From the NCBI GenBank assembly GCA_949825045.1, contig OX463807.1, positions 33,500,749-33,564,748 on the forward strand: a stretch of DNA of 64,000 nucleotides, in the 5' to 3' direction. Source of the DNA: Argyresthia goedartella. Lineage: Eukaryota; Arthropoda; Insecta; Lepidoptera; Argyresthiidae. The stretch's first letter is position 1, and every line of letters starts with the position of its first letter. The translations under genes were made by a program, and so were the position numbers. This document shows, piece by piece, positions 10,603-22,293 of this stretch. A model generated the notes under the pieces. That model was given only the letters and a program-made list of their open reading frames with translations. It made no database searches and had not been told where the DNA came from.

Positions 10603-11090
10603 TTTAAGGGCTGAACAAGGGTCAATGGCATTGAGAATTAGACAAAGAAAACAAATACCCGTCGCATCGCGGTGAAGCAGACTGACGCATGCTTTCGCGC
10701 AGAGCCCCGCGGGGCAGCCCGAGCTCCGAGACCAAGAAAATTATAGAAAATATTACTAAACTCCTGTAATAATAACATTAAAAATAAAATAAAACACCAA
10801 AAAAAAAATCCCTCCTTTGCCTATTTCTGCGTGTAAGTTTCATATAGGAAACTGATTTCGTCTCCGAGCGCTTGTTCATTTAGTTGAATAATAATGCATT
10901 GCGAAAAATATTTTTAAGTATTAAATATAACATATATTCGGTAATTTTAAAAGTCCATTCTTATCTCTTATGGACCTTTTATAACATATATTTATCCTAC
11001 ATTTTATGTTGTCTAGTTTAGCCTAAAATTGAAGCTAAAGATGCATTTTTTTGTTCGCGCCCCCTGGCGCTGGCCATATTTAATCCCTTA
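10603..11090 (+). repeat. Family K repeat, copy K1
   Basis: From TTAAGGGCTGAACAAGGGTC to CTGGCCATATTTAATCCCTT. A second copy at 16956-17427 sits inside a family A element, which defines its limits. The TTAAGGG and CCCTTA ends hint at a TTAA-targeting (piggyBac-type) MITE. It includes a GC-rich block CCCCGCGGGGCAGCCCGAGC. Confidence 0.75.
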
Positions 11091-12359
11091 GTTTATTTGA
11101 TCAGCGGTCGCTGTATTCCTCCATAAATGAATTCGCTTGCTTTACTAGAGTCACGATTAATCTGCGAAGTGAGTTAAATGACAGTAATAAATTATGGATG
11201 TTGGCAGCAGCTAATGAAACGACTGCATAGAAATTGGACTGACAGGCTGTCAAAGACATTGTTGGGAGTGGCGGGAGTATAAATTAAGCTACTGTGAAAC
11301 ATATATCTACATTTGTGTATCTCAAATCTTCTCTTATTGTTTTTTTTTATTTGCTGATTGTTTGCTGCTTGTTAAAACTCAGGGGCATCATGCAGGCTGG
11401 TCAATCCTGTGTCTAAAGATAATTGTGTCTCTGGCAACCTTTACAGTAAAAATTATGAACTCTGAATTAGTTCTGCGAACTAACTAACTAATGAACTATA
11501 CTGGGAGCTTAAGATCCGAAAGATATTGCCCAATTGTTTATTGTACATGGATGTCTGTTATTCGTTAAATTGGTTCATTGTTGTTATCTCTATATTCTAA
11601 GCTTACTTTTTCTGTATTCTATTTCGTGTCTGACGCTTCCATAACTATTTTAAACCAATTTTTATTAGTTTAGTTAAGATGACGGCGTGCGTCTAAAGTA
11701 AATAACACCCTCATTAGCAGACAGCGTCGAAAAGTATGTCGCTCAATCCAAACGCGTTGTGACGCGCATTACCCGACCGCTGACAGCTGACAGCTGACAA
11801 CTGACAGAACTGACAGCGCCTGACAAACTCGGCGGCGCATCTCACGCGGGATCGTGTAATTAGCTAATTGCTAGCGCGATGACCAAGTGTTATATATTAT
11901 GAGTTGTGTATTATATCTATTATAAGCTGTATTCATAGAGAACAGTCTTAACGTTTATTTGAAGGAAATGCTACAAGCAAATGTTTTTATTACAAATATT
12001 AGAATTAAAATGTTTTTTTTTGTAGAATTTATAGTTTGTTTTTTCGAAGTGGCCATTTAACAAACAACTTCGTAGACTAGCATATCGTACCATATTTTTA
12101 TGTTTAAACATAATTATGGCGCGACATCCGACCGTTGACAAGTTGATGGTCGACAGCTGTCATTGTATTGTCAGACAGAACTCAATCACAATACAGATGG
12201 CCAATTAATTACCTGCAGGAATTATTTTGTTATGTGGTGATATTAATAGAATACATTATTGGCACTTTCAAGTGTTGAAATCAGTAGCAAAATAGTGTGA
12301 CAACTTTTTCCAAATGGTGTGGCAGAAGTACAATAAATGTAGTTATATAGATATACTAT
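11091..12359. other. Unassigned interval
   Basis: No gene recognised. 11778-11825 is a short degenerate run of CTGACAGCTGACA motifs. The remainder is AT-rich single-copy-looking sequence. Confidence 0.4.
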
Positions 12360-12460
12360 GAGTGTAGCCCACTAGTATCACCACCGAGGGGCACAGGCGT
12401 TTACCTGGATACAAGTAAGATTGAGCCATACTCCATCACGCTGGCTCAGTGCGGGTTTTT
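12360..12460 (+). repeat. Family I short repeat
   Basis: CACCGAGGGGCACAGGCG, then GATACAAGTAAGATTGAGCC and CACGCTGGCTCAGTGCGGG match the other copies. Confidence 0.8.
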
Positions 12461-12614
12461 ATACCAGTATATTAGGTTAAACCTACACAGATCCTTGCAA
12501 ATAAATAAATAGAGATCTTCCACGGAAACGAGTGGCTTATGGTGGTTCCTCTAAAAATTCACTTTTTCAAAAGATGATTGATTTCATTAATGTTTAATGA
12601 AATATAATATCAAC

Positions 12615-12740
12615 ATGTATAAATAGGCACATACTTTGCTTCTGGCCCCACACGAGCCCACACTAGGATACCCTGTGTCGTAAGAACCAGAAACAGTGAC
12701 GTCACTTACATGTACACAACATCCAAGACTAGGTAGTTTT
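12615..12740 (-). repeat. SINE-beta body (inverted)
   Basis: Minus-strand body: TTGCTTCTGGCCCCACAC, ACTAGGATACCCTGTGTCG, AACCAGAAACAGTGACGTCA, then CATCCAAGAC. The head is missing. An 8-base CACGAGCC interruption sits within the GGCCCCACACTAGG block. Confidence 0.8.
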
Positions 12741-13074
12741 GTTTTTACCCCCTAACAAAGCTACTTTATAATGTAATTTTATAAAAAAAAAATTTGCTTC
12801 ATATTCTACAATCTAAGAAAGTAAATCCTTCTAAGAAAGTCGGGTAATTACAAGCCAATTCTATTGCGTGTTTTGGTAATAGAGTAATAACTCGCGTTAA
12901 TGAAATTACGTATTTTTTGTGACTTATCAATTTTGGTACAATTACCTAGTTCAGTGCAAGAGGCGCCAGCGATTGCATGTTAACAATGACAACGCAAAGA
13001 ACACGCATGTTTGACTGTATGGCGGTTCTGGTCGACACGCTGGAATGATATATGAATAAATAAAAAATGGAACG
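12741..13074. other. Unassigned interval
   Basis: Nothing recognised. Confidence 0.4.
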
Positions 13075-13640
13075 GATGACCTTTGTTTTTATTGATCACC
13101 TATTTAATTCATTTTGTTCACCTAATAAAACTTTTTGGTTACTAAAATAAGGCGACAAATATAATGATCAGCAAAATATTTTTTTCTTACCAAAAATGAT
13201 CACCAAAAGTTGCAAAAAATATCAGGGCAAAATACTGCGGCAGCTTAGGTGAAAGGTAAAGGGGGTGAGCGAAGCGAAGCCCCCTTTATCCTTCGTGTTA
13301 GTTTGAACATGTAAGAACAACAAAAAATACTTAAAACATAAACTTAAGTACACAAAACATAAAAAGAAGTTTGGTGATCATTTATCCAAACACAATTTCG
13401 TAATCATTTTCTAATTAGGGCAGTCATTTCGAATTTATTGGTAGTTTAATTTTTTTTTTGTTAATCGTTTAAACACAAGCCCTAAATAATAGATCTGTCA
13501 CCAAAATTATATCACTTAATAACATAAATTTGGTCACATTAAATCTTTTTATAAATCACCGAGAAATAGTTTTGGTCATCAAGTTATTATGTTGGTCGCC
13601 TAAATATCGAACCCGTCACCTGACGTGTAAATAAATTACA
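13075..13640 (+). repeat. Family B element, copy B3, with long motif arrays
   Basis: Core about 13195-13330: ATCAGGGCAAAATACTGCGG, the GGGGG/CCCCC hairpin with GAGCGAAGCGAAG loop, CCTTCGTGTTAGTTTGAACA. On both sides run degenerate motifs of the type TTTGGTGATCATTT or complement (ATTGATCACCTA, GTTCACCTAATAA, TTTGGTCACATTA, TTTTGGTCATCAA). These arrays extend further than in B1 and B2. Confidence 0.75.
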
Positions 13641-13964
13641 ATTTGGTCACAAATCGAGCGTTTTTATTCTAACAATAACTTAATTCCGCGACAGCCAAAT
13701 ATTAGGGGAAGTGATGGACCCTTACTACCATGACCCTTCACTTCTCCTTGATATTTGGTATGCAATTCAGCATATTTGATGCTTTTCATTGTTACAGATC
13801 TACAGTCCATTAATTTGATTTCACATGCATTATTTTGATGACTTTTTGAGGACAAACGATAAAAAAAAAGTGATCTATTCTGTAGAGGAAATATTTATAA
13901 TTATTTGGTGATATATAATTAGTGACCTTAATATGACGACAAATATATTTCTTAGGAACAGATA
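13641..13964. other. Unassigned interval
   Basis: No gene seen. Isolated ATTTGGTGATATATAA and TTAGTGACC motifs near 13910 suggest the B3 array may continue. Confidence 0.4.
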
Positions 13965-14335
13965 TAAAAATCAGTCAAGTGCGAGTAGAACTCGCGCACG
14001 AGGGGTTCCGTACTACTGTACAATGGTAGGCATGGTGTGGAGGGAATATTTTGGATTTTACATAGCAAAATGTCGTTGACAAAGTTATTGGCGCGACTAC
14101 AAGAATTGTTGAGTGGGCCCCCTCAAATATTTATTTTATTCTGTTTTTTGTTAGTATTTGTTGTTATAGCGGCAACATAAATACATCATCTGTGAACATT
14201 TCAACTGTCTAACTATCACGGTTTATGAGATGCAGCCTGGTGACAGTCGGCTAGACAGACAGCCAGACAGACGGACAGCGGAGTCTTAGTAATAGGGTCC
14301 CGTTTTTACCCTTTGGGTTCGGAACCTTAAAAATT
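13965..14335 (+). repeat. Family E interspersed repeat
   Basis: AGTCAAGTGCGAGTAGAACT, GGGGTTCCGTACTACTGTAC, a CAGACAGACGGACAGCGG segment, then CCCTTTGGGTTCGGAACC. A shorter version of the 1944-2563 copy. Confidence 0.75.
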
Positions 14336-14644
14336 AGGTTATCGTAGTTTGGTGACAAATCTAAATTTGGGTGACAGAGACTTTACAAGCGTTGCTATTG
14401 CGGTACGACAAAGCGTCACGCAATTTCCCATACTGGGTGGCAGAGGCACAGTTCTGACAACATGTAACCAGATACACTCAAGCCACGAGCGGTTGTGATA
14501 GTGGAGGCAAAATTTTATCATACAAGTAACAATATCTAAATGCTGCCAGCCAAGACGCACGTTTACGTAGCCATCGCCATCAAATGAATTCAAATAAAAA
14601 AAATCGTACTGTAGTTAATTAATTACATATTCTTAGCAAATCTC
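14336..14644. other. Unassigned interval
   Basis: A piece at about 14415-14450 (TTTCCCATACTGGGTGGCAG) resembles the inverted SINE-delta 3' region. Nothing else recognised. Confidence 0.4.
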
Positions 14645-14715
14645 ATTTTATGCCTGTTCCCTACATTGGACCACTGTGGGAGAAGAAGGGCAAAGAATCT
14701 CCCAATGATCACCCC
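14645..14715 (-). repeat. LINE-P 3'-end fragment
   Basis: TACATTGGACCACTGTGGGA is the reverse complement of the LINE-P 3' UTR segment seen at about 28560-28590. Confidence 0.65.
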
Positions 14716-15549
14716 TTTTAAAAATTGGTTTTGTTAAGCTAGTACCAATATTATAATATTTATTGTTATAAATAAAGACAAGATTATTAACTTATTATTA
14801 TTATTATCTGTGTTGAGTGAGATTAACCCCCATGCAGTCCTGTCTACAGCCGAATCAACTAAGAGTTTGAAATAATGTAAATAATCAAATGTATAACATA
14901 ACATTACAATATATTTACATACTGGCACATACATTGCACGTATGATGTGACAGTTGTAGAAATTTCTTAGATGACAAAACTAAACATCCATTTTAAAACT
15001 AACCTTTATGAATTTTGTTGCCTGCGGAATGTTTAGAAAAGTTTGACCTGCTGAGACGCAGAGAACCTAAAAAGGAACTTTTTTGACAGACGTGATTTAG
15101 AGTACTGAAGATTCTTTTGTGGGCATTTGTGGGGCAACAACATAAAAATTGCCTTAATTGTTATGCCTCATCCGGATGCTTGCCACTTGCCGTAAGCTCC
15201 AAGCCACTACGACACGCAAGCGTGTGGATGGAGTCAATCCATTCCATCCAAACGCTTGCGAGTGCGTCAGTTTGTTGTCACTGAGCAAGCATGGTGGACG
15301 TCGAAGTTGTTCTGTCGGCCACAATATTTGTTTTAAGTTATTTTAATTATAAGTAAAGAAACTTTTTTAAATGCTTTCTGAAAGTGGCGATAAGAATTTC
15401 TTTCTTGGTTTTCATTTCCTTCACTTTAATTTCCGTATTTCATTGAACCAATCCAAAATTGAATAACAACAGAACTGAACTGAAGCCGAAACGTATATTT
15501 GTTCATTTTACAAAATAGCGCTTTTGGCATCTTGGTTTATTCAATAAGT
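14716..15549. other. Unassigned interval
   Basis: No recognised gene. 15170-15310 is GC-richer, with CGCAAGCGTGTGGATGG and CCAAACGCTTGCGAGTGCG, similar in style to 15900-16085. Confidence 0.4.
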
Positions 15550-15715
15550 TATCAGTGGTCCAGGGTTCGAATCCCAGCTGTGGAGGAAGAAAAAAAAACA
15601 GATCTTGAATGTTTACGTATTTTCGATGACGTCGCTGTTTCTGGTTTCCACAACACAGGGTTTCCTAGTGTGGGGCCACAAGCAATGTATGTGCCTGTTT
15701 GTAAATGTTTTTCAA
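15550..15715 (+). repeat. SINE-beta copy
   Basis: Box-B-like GGTTCGAATCCCAGCTG, an A-rich link, ATCTTGAATGTTTACG, then the body GATGACGTCGCTGTTTCTGG and AGTGTGGGGCCACAAGC. The head is partly missing. Confidence 0.8.
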
Positions 15716-16683
15716 ATGATAAAACCATGCATCGGCTACTTTTATTTTATCCTTGTGACTATTATTACGCGGGTCCCAAATGCTCAGTTCACCCTGGTAA
15801 CATTTCAGCAAGTTTAGAGCGTCCTGAGTTGACTGGTCAGTCATATTTTTACGTCACGTCGCACGTCTGTCCGCCACCACTACACAAACGAGACTCAGTA
15901 GGCACAAGCGCGTGGAGGCGTCGCAAACGCTTGCGGCAAATCCTTTTGACTTGTGACCAAAAACGAACTCTCGTTCGGATCGAGTACAAGCTCTCGCAAG
16001 CCCTCGCAAGCTAAGCCAAACGACCTCTCCACACGCTTGAAATTGTGACGGCTTGTGGAGGCTTGCCGAGCGTGCGGACGCGCCATTATGTCATTATTTT
16101 TTCTTTTCCGGCCCGCAGAGAAGTGAAACGGTTAAATACCTACTTGTCTTACTAAAGTAGTGTAGTAACAGCAGGCACGAAATAACCGTCTTCGCCCGCA
16201 CTACTGCACGTTCGGTTTCAGTTCTGATGCGGCTGAATGACGTCATGATACCTGTCAGCTGATTGACAGGTGATTATGAACTGATTCGATGACTGACTAA
16301 TGGCAAGGTGCATGTAAATTGAGCACTTAAGTTATGGATGCTTATAATCACTATCGTGATTTACGTTACTTTTTGTTGTGTCGTGATCATGAGCTGTTTT
16401 TGCGAATGTCTACACAGTCTGCACGCGATAATCCATCATAATCAAGTATAATGGAAATGATTAATTTTGTTGCGAAAAAGCGTGTTTTGAACCAGCTAGT
16501 TTTTACGCAGCACATTAATTAGGGTAAGTACACGTACTTCATTTTTTATGGAACAAGTATTACATTATTAATCAACTATGTATTAAAGCGCTGGTAAGCA
16601 AGCGGTACTGAACTTAGCCGATCTTGCGGTTTATGCAACTTCTGTACTAAAAGTAACTTGATGGAGTGTTTTTTAGTACGGAT
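15716..16683. other. Unassigned interval
   Basis: 15900-16085 is GC-rich with repeated CTTGCGGC/AGCCCTCGCAAGC-type words in both orientations, perhaps a decayed inverted element. The open frame crossing 15499-16014 runs through a SINE and has no domain. Confidence 0.4.
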
Positions 16684-17542
16684 ATGTCACCGTAAGATTG
16701 TCAAAACCATTAGTTTGATAAAGTTACGTTTTATTTCTTGTTAGTTGGTCAACTATCGACAGATAGTAAACTGTAGCGTACTGCTTACTATATGACGCGT
16801 TAGTTGATAAACTAACAGTTAAAACCGTTGAATAGTAAACTGGTTTAAACTTTAATTGCAAACGAAATACCAGGGCAAACACTGCGGTAGCTTAGGTGAA
16901 GACTACAGGGGGCAAGCGCAGCGAAGCCCCCGAATAGTCTTCGTGTTAGGTTGTCATTTATGGGCTGAACATGGGCCAATGGCATTGAGAATTAGACAAA
17001 GAAAACAAATACCCGTCGCATCGCATTGAAGCAGACTGACGCATGCTACCGTCCAGAGCCTCGCGGGGCAGCCCGAGCTCCGAGACCAAGAAAATTATAG
17101 AAAATATTACTAAACTCCTGTAATAATAACATTAAAAATAAAATAAAACAACCAAAAAAAATTCCCTTTTGTTTACCTATTTTTGCGTGTAAGTTTCATA
17201 TAGCGCTTGTTCATTTAGTTGAATTATAATGCATTGCGAAAAATATTTTTAACTATTAAATATAACAGTTATACGGTAATTTTAAAAGACTATTCATATC
17301 TCTAATAGACTTTTTGTAACATATATTTATCCTACATTTTTATGTTGTCTAGTTTAGCCTAGAATTGAAGCTAAAATTGCATTTGTTTGTTCGCGCCACC
17401 TGGTGCTGGCCATATTTAATCCCTTAAGAACAAAAGAAACGTAAATTCTAAACCCTGTCGGTCTGCTATCTGTCGATAGTTGATCAACTAATGCGTTAGT
17501 TTATCAACTGACGGTTTTGACTATCTTACGGTGGCAGATATA
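16684..17542 (+). mobile_element. Family A element, copy A1, split by family K
   Basis: Terminal inverted repeats ATGTCACCGTAAGATTGTCA (left) and TGACTATCTTACGGTGGCA (right). Inside each end are arrays of GTTAGTTGATAAACTAAC-like palindromic words. The core is at about 16860-16955 (CCAGGGCAAACACTGCGGTA, hairpin GGGGGCAAGCGCAGCGAAG, then GCCCCC and TAGTCTTCGTGTTAGG). Family K occupies 16956-17427, after which A1 resumes at AAGAACAAAAGAAACG, as in copies A2 and A3. Confidence 0.85.
16956..17427 (+). repeat. Family K repeat, copy K2, nested in A1
   Basis: Very similar to 10603-11090 along its length (for example TGGCATTGAGAATTAGACAA and GGGGCAGCCCGAGCTCCGAG), ending TTTAATCCCTTAA. Comparison with A2 and A3 suggests it replaced the ACATG that normally follows GTTAGGTTG. 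Confidence 0.85.
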
Positions 17543-17999
17543 TGTATAAAGGTGACAATTAATTAGCTGGCAATATTTTGAGAAATGATAATACCCATAA
17601 TTATGAAAATCTTTCCCCAAAAAACAGTCGTCAACGAAAAAATATATTTGAGTCTCCCATAGAGCTTGAAATCAGCTGATAGGGTCAATTTACTGAGGGA
17701 GGGGCATTTTTTTTTTTTCATTTGCGACCATATGTTTCTTGGGGAAAGTTGTTCATATTGATGGCTACTATCCATTCCCCAAAATATGGTCGGCTAATTA
17801 AACGTCACCTGTATAGGTGCTTAACCGATCCATTTATATGCGCGCAGCATCGCGATTTTGCACCTTATGCTATGGTAATCAAATTCATAAACTATAACGG
17901 GAAATGACATTTCTAGAAATGCCACGGTAGTTGAGTCCTTATGTAAAAAGTCTGAAGTAAAAAAAAACATGCAACCTCATTATGTTCCACCATCTCAAA
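17543..17999. other. Unassigned interval
   Basis: Loose internal inversion: TTATGAAAATCTTTCCCCAA near 17600 and TTGGGGAAAGTTGTTCATA near 17740, so 17580-17790 may be a decayed foldback unit. No gene. Confidence 0.4.
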
Positions 18000-18710
18000 T
18001 TCTCTAAATTACTATAAATACAAACCATCCTACATAACTGTCAAGTCCTGATTAATGATTCACATCCGTGTATCCGAATTATCGCTAACATTGACATAAT
18101 GACGAGCTGCAGACCATATTTCGATAAATTAAATATTCTCACACTAACTTCACTTTATATTTTAGAAGCATGCGCATTTGTGAAAAATAATGATCAACTC
18201 TTCCCCTTATACACAAGACCAGAAGGATTAAGACCACATAAAAGATTGGCAACATGCTCATCGAAATTACATTTAGTTCATTCAGGCCCCCGCTCGATGG
18301 CTGCGAAAATATTTAATTGTATACCGAAATCAATTCAGTCTATAGAAAAAATTAATGTATTTAAAAATGCCCTTAATAAATACTTAGTACGAAAAAGTTA
18401 TTATACTCTACAAGAGTTTTTTGATGAACATGGCAAAAACTAGGTTTGGAGCTTGTGAGACTTGTGTTATTATATCTTAAGTAAAAGTAAAATATATTCT
18501 GTTATTGTTCTTGTTTTAGAGAGTTTATGAAAATTAATAATAAATAAAATAAGTAATCTAGGTAGTAAGTAAGAATTTAAGTTATAACCTTTTATAATCC
18601 TAAGTTAGCAGCGCCCTAGCAGGGTTCTTGTTTGTTCCTGAAAATACTTATCTAAGACCCTATGTACAACAAGAAAGCTAATAAACGTCTATTCTATTCT
18701 ATTCTATTCA
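18000..18710 (+). repeat. LINE 3' end, related to LINE-P
   Basis: A 5'-truncated non-LTR retrotransposon: the C-terminal coding piece at 18099-18443, an AT-rich 3' UTR, and a tail of ATTCT units at about 18688-18710. The tail type and C-terminal motif place it near LINE-P. Confidence 0.7.
18099..18443 (+). pseudogene. C-terminal fragment of non-LTR retrotransposon polyprotein
   Basis: About 114 residues with no catalytic motif. The segment SGPRSMAAKIFNCIPKSI followed by FKNALNKYLV and KSYYTLQEFF corresponds in layout to the extreme C-terminus of the LINE-P protein (short basic helix, then a GYYNVQDYL-type motif). The reverse transcriptase and endonuclease parts are absent, so it is a dead remnant. 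The initial methionine is incidental. Confidence 0.7.
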
Positions 18711-18711
18711 T

Positions 18712-18815
18712 GCCACGGACTAGTCCCCTATCACGCAATATGAAATATTGACTGTGTGTGCATTTGTGCCACTACCAACCCGTATGGAAAAAGGTGTGAT
18801 TCTATGTATATCTGG
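18712..18815 (+). repeat. SINE-delta 3' fragment
   Basis: Carries CCTATCACGCAATATGAA, TTTGTGCCACTACCAACC and GTATGGAAAAAGGTGTGA, equivalent to the 3' half of the copy at 24984-25290. Confidence 0.6.
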
Positions 18816-18867
18816 GCCAATCTAGGCTAATTACAGTAGGATTGATTGTAATTTCTTTATTGAACTA

Positions 18868-18985
18868 CACAAAACAGACATACAGATAACTTATAATAGA
18901 AAAAAACATGTACAAAGGCGAGCTTATCTATAAAAAGAGATTTCTTCCAGCAAACCAAGATGGTAGGAAAGGTTTGTTGCTTTAA
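18868..18985 (-). repeat. LINE-Q 3'-end fragment (inverted)
   Basis: Reverse complement of the LINE-Q 3' UTR: TACAAAGGCGAGCTTATCTA, then AGAGATTTCTTCCAGCAAAC, compared with 57490-57545. Confidence 0.75.
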
Positions 18986-19360
18986 CTTTGCCCCTCAACA
19001 ACTCGCGGTCGGATCAAGATGTCCTGTTGACTTAAAATTCGGCGCAGAGGTGTATATTAAAGAGTCTATTAAGGGAAAAAGGTAAAAACTTTTTATTGAT
19101 TTACAATATTGAAAAAAAAAACCGAGACGTTTCGAGCGGTGAAGTTAAAATAATCGTACCTGTACTTAGGTACTAAGACAGCGCATCAAGATAAGATGCA
19201 ATTAAAGTTGATCATGAATGCAATAATATTTTTAATTTTAATCGTTAATTGTGAAGGCGCGACTGCAATCGTAGTTAAAACTTTTATCAGATGACCTACT
19301 TATTATGCTTAATGTGGCTTCAGGCGGATAAAATGCTAATAAAATTATAATCTTCTTCGA

Positions 19361-19624
19361 CGACGACCGGCTTAGCTTAGCGGGTAGTGACCCTGCTTAC
19401 GAAGTTGACGGTCCTGGGTTCGAATCCCGGAAAGGGCATATATTTGTGTGAAGCGCATGAATATTTGTTCCTTAGTCTTGGATGTTTTCTATGTATTTGC
19501 ATAAGTATTTATCTATATTAAATATTATAGTCGTTCAGTACCCACAACACAAGCCTTGTTGAGCTCAGCATGGGCCTAGTTCGATTTGTGTAAGATTGTC
19601 CTCTAATATTTATTATTATAACAT
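19361..19624 (+). repeat. SINE-gamma, full-length-looking
   Basis: tRNA-like head with box-A-like TAGCTTAGCGGGTAGTGACC and box-B GGTCCTGGGTTCGAATCCCG. Body contains CTTAGTCTTGGATGTTTTC, AAGTATTTATCTATATTAA and CATGGGCCTAGTTCGATT, ending TCCTCTAATATTTATT. Copies at 22307-22508 (headless, in the duplication) and 48641-48880. Confidence 0.85.
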
Positions 19625-20319
19625 AACTTATACAGATTACGATCTAACAAGTCAATAAATGTTGTACATAAAAACACATGGTTGCACAAACAACACATAA
19701 TCTGTATGTTGAGAAGAACCTGTATCTCACGACACATGGACAGGGATTTCCATTCATTTTTTACAATATTTTTTGTAATTGAATGAAGTTTGTAATGTAT
19801 TTTTCAACACACCTGCTCGTAAACTAGGTCTTATTACAGCGTATTTACACTGATAATGCAGAATATTACCCATGCCGTGCCTTTTACATTACATTATCTC
19901 ACTAGTGCCTTTTCATTACATATCTTTTTAAATATTAGCAAGAAGTATTAATGTTTCGAAAACAGCTAAGTAGTTATTTGCGTAAATATAAAATTCAATT
20001 CAAAATGTGATAAATAATTAAAAAAATTCATGAAACTGCTTGTTAGCTTGTTGGTATTTATATTTTGACGGTGTATTTTTACCTATAAATACCCAATTTC
20101 AAAATTTATAAATATGTGGCTGATTAGCTTCTTTGCCGGTGCCCTTATCTCAGACTTGCGCGCGCATGCAGCGCTGAGCGCGCGAAAAAATAAAATTACG
20201 GCCGCCATCTTTTAAATGGGTTTCTGTTTGTTAAGTTTATTCACAGTATTGCATTTCGTTAGTTTTATTTACTTTTCCTCGCAAGTGTGTTGAAAAACGT
20301 CGTATGAAACACGTGAGCA

Positions 20320-20545
20320 TTGGTCATTACACTTCTCGTCTCCATTTTAAGCCTTCGCCTTCGGCTCAGGCTTAAAAACCGACTCGAGTGTAATGACCAA
20401 CATACCACACTTGTATCATAATGTACTATTTTAACTATAGGGTTCCTCCTGTTCCACACTTGTTCAAAGTCTAAAATGTATAGGATTTGACGTTTGTTTT
20501 GAGGTTAAACTATGTTTAATATTGTTTGTGGTAATACGGACAGTG
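20320..20545. repeat. Hairpin plus family J right-end relative (unit 1)
   Basis: 20321-20401 is an imperfect inverted repeat: TTGGTCATTACACTTCTCGT against ACTCGAGTGTAATGACCAA, with CCTTCGCCTTCGG at the turn. It is followed by CACACTTGTTCAAAGTCTAA and GGATTTGACGTTTGTTTTGA, then GGTTAAAC and a GTGGTAATACGGA end. This matches the family J right terminus at 10470-10559. Confidence 0.7.
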
Positions 20546-21264
20546 TCTACTACTGTTTACTACTACGCAGTTAGCAAAGAGATGACTTCCCCTAATGTTC
20601 AGCAAACACAAGTGTTCACTATACAGACATTGTACGGAATAGTCTAGATCCTGAGAACGGTTCAGTCCACGTCCAATCTCAACTTGCAGACATACTAATT
20701 GACACATCCTTGCACCCGATACAAACCTGTTACGTGTGCTAGTGGTCGGGGCTAGGGATGGGGTGTCCAGTGGGTGTCAATTTGGTCGATAAATACTTTT
20801 TCTTCGAACTACGCTGCAATTCCATTATAACTGCATACTACGTATCCAGCACAAAACGGCACTTTGGTGCTTAAGTCTAGAAAAAAATTACGAAAATCCG
20901 CCGAGACTGAAAATTTTTTTTAATCGCGCTACCAAACAGGTGGCACATGTCAAGTTACTAAAAGTAAAACCCTAGTTTTACAATGCGTTAGGTTGGCCAA
21001 CCTGACGGTCTTGTGGAGTTACACAGTTTGCGTGTGAAGTGATGAGTGTGTTGGGCTTAAAAAAATACTGGCCTTTAAGAATTATATTTAAAAATATTAA
21101 AAAAAGCTAATTTTCACTGAGTTATTTTCTTACGCTACTTTTATTTTTTGTCTACTTTCCTTCTTCCAGTATTTGAAAGAAAAGCAGATAATGCACCTCG
21201 CATTTAGTAATTTATATCGCACGTAAATGTTAGGTCAATAGATTTGTCTTCATGGCCAGAGTGC

Positions 21265-21692
21265 CATAATAGTAGTTTATGTGACTGCTAAATAATGGAG
21301 GGCATTATTCATAATAAATTCACTCGAGAGTTTTAATGCCTAATTATGTACAGTTACATACACTAGCTTATCTACACATATATCATAAGCTCTCTTTGAT
21401 GTGTTCAGGAACCGCATGTTCAACCGGCATTGTGGCATTGATCAATGTTCTGCAGTTGTTTAGCTTGTTCTGTAGTACCAATTTCACAGACAAACTAGGG
21501 GCGGCACGCAGGCGGGCTTCGGCGTTCGAAATTTGAATGTCATAATTTGATAAATTTTGGTACATTATGGTCATAATGTATCAATATTCAAATAAGAAAT
21601 GAGTTTTTACCAAGAAGTTTACCATTATGCTGGTCGTAACGTGTGGTTTTTGGTCGCAGTAAAGAGGATTTATGATATGTGTGTAGATAAAA
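21265..21692 (+). repeat. Family G MITE (unit 1)
   Basis: Left TTATCTACACATATATCATA pairs with right TATGATATGTGTGTAGATAA, and CTCTTTGATG with its approximate complement CAGTAAAGAGG. Interior: AATTTCACAGACAAACTAGG, GGCGGCACGCAGGCGGGC, GGCGTTCGAAATTTGAATGT. Five further whole or partial copies occur in the window. Non-coding. Confidence 0.8.
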
Positions 21693-22099
21693 AAATAAAT
21701 GGCGGTTTTTCTGCCTTGTAATATACGGGCTTAACAAACTTTTTTCAGGACTGTTGTCGTGTGGGGTATCAAAATAAAGGGTTTTGAAAGGCGAGTTTGT
21801 AAATGTTTACGAATCTTGCAAACACTATAAATAAAACACCATTCCATGTTTTAAATTAAGCATTTACAGATTTTTCGTAATTTTCAACGAAAAAGTAGGA
21901 AAAATATATAACGTAACCAAAAAAACTCAAAAACCAGACTGTGGTTCACTTTAATTCACAAAAATAGCAGATAAGGCGAGGGTTCCGCTTGCACTTATAT
22001 TTAATTTAATTTAAAGAAGGTATTGTAATAATTTTATCGAATCTAAATAATTCCATAACGTGTTATCTGCTTGTTTTGTGCTTTTTAGTACAGTGAGTA

Positions 22100-22293
22100 C
22101 AGAAAGACCTCTGTGGTCTCTAATGGGTTTCACTTCTGCTTGCTTCTCACACAGGATATGCAGGATCGATACCTGACCATTTGCCAATGAGATAAATAAT
22201 TTATCTTAAGTACATTATATGGACGTTCTAATGGTGATGGAAAACATCGTGAGGAAACCTTTATTACTTCACAGCTGCGGCGATGGGCTAGCC
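22100..22293 (+). repeat. SINE-delta 5' part, cut by the duplication junction
   Basis: tRNA-like head CTCTGTGGTCTCTAATGGGT and GGATCGATACCTGACC, then AATAATTTATCTTAAGTACA and CGGCGATGGGCTAGCC. It stops at the junction, whereas unit 2 continues into the 3' half. Confidence 0.8.

Noticed and set aside
15499..16014. 171-residue open frame
   Set aside because: It runs through a SINE-beta copy and GC-rich unassigned sequence, and shows no protein motif.
20265..20707. Repeated small minus-strand frames (identical in 23149-23591) as a duplicated gene
   Set aside because: They lie over a hairpin MITE and are duplicated only because the whole 2.9-kb block is.
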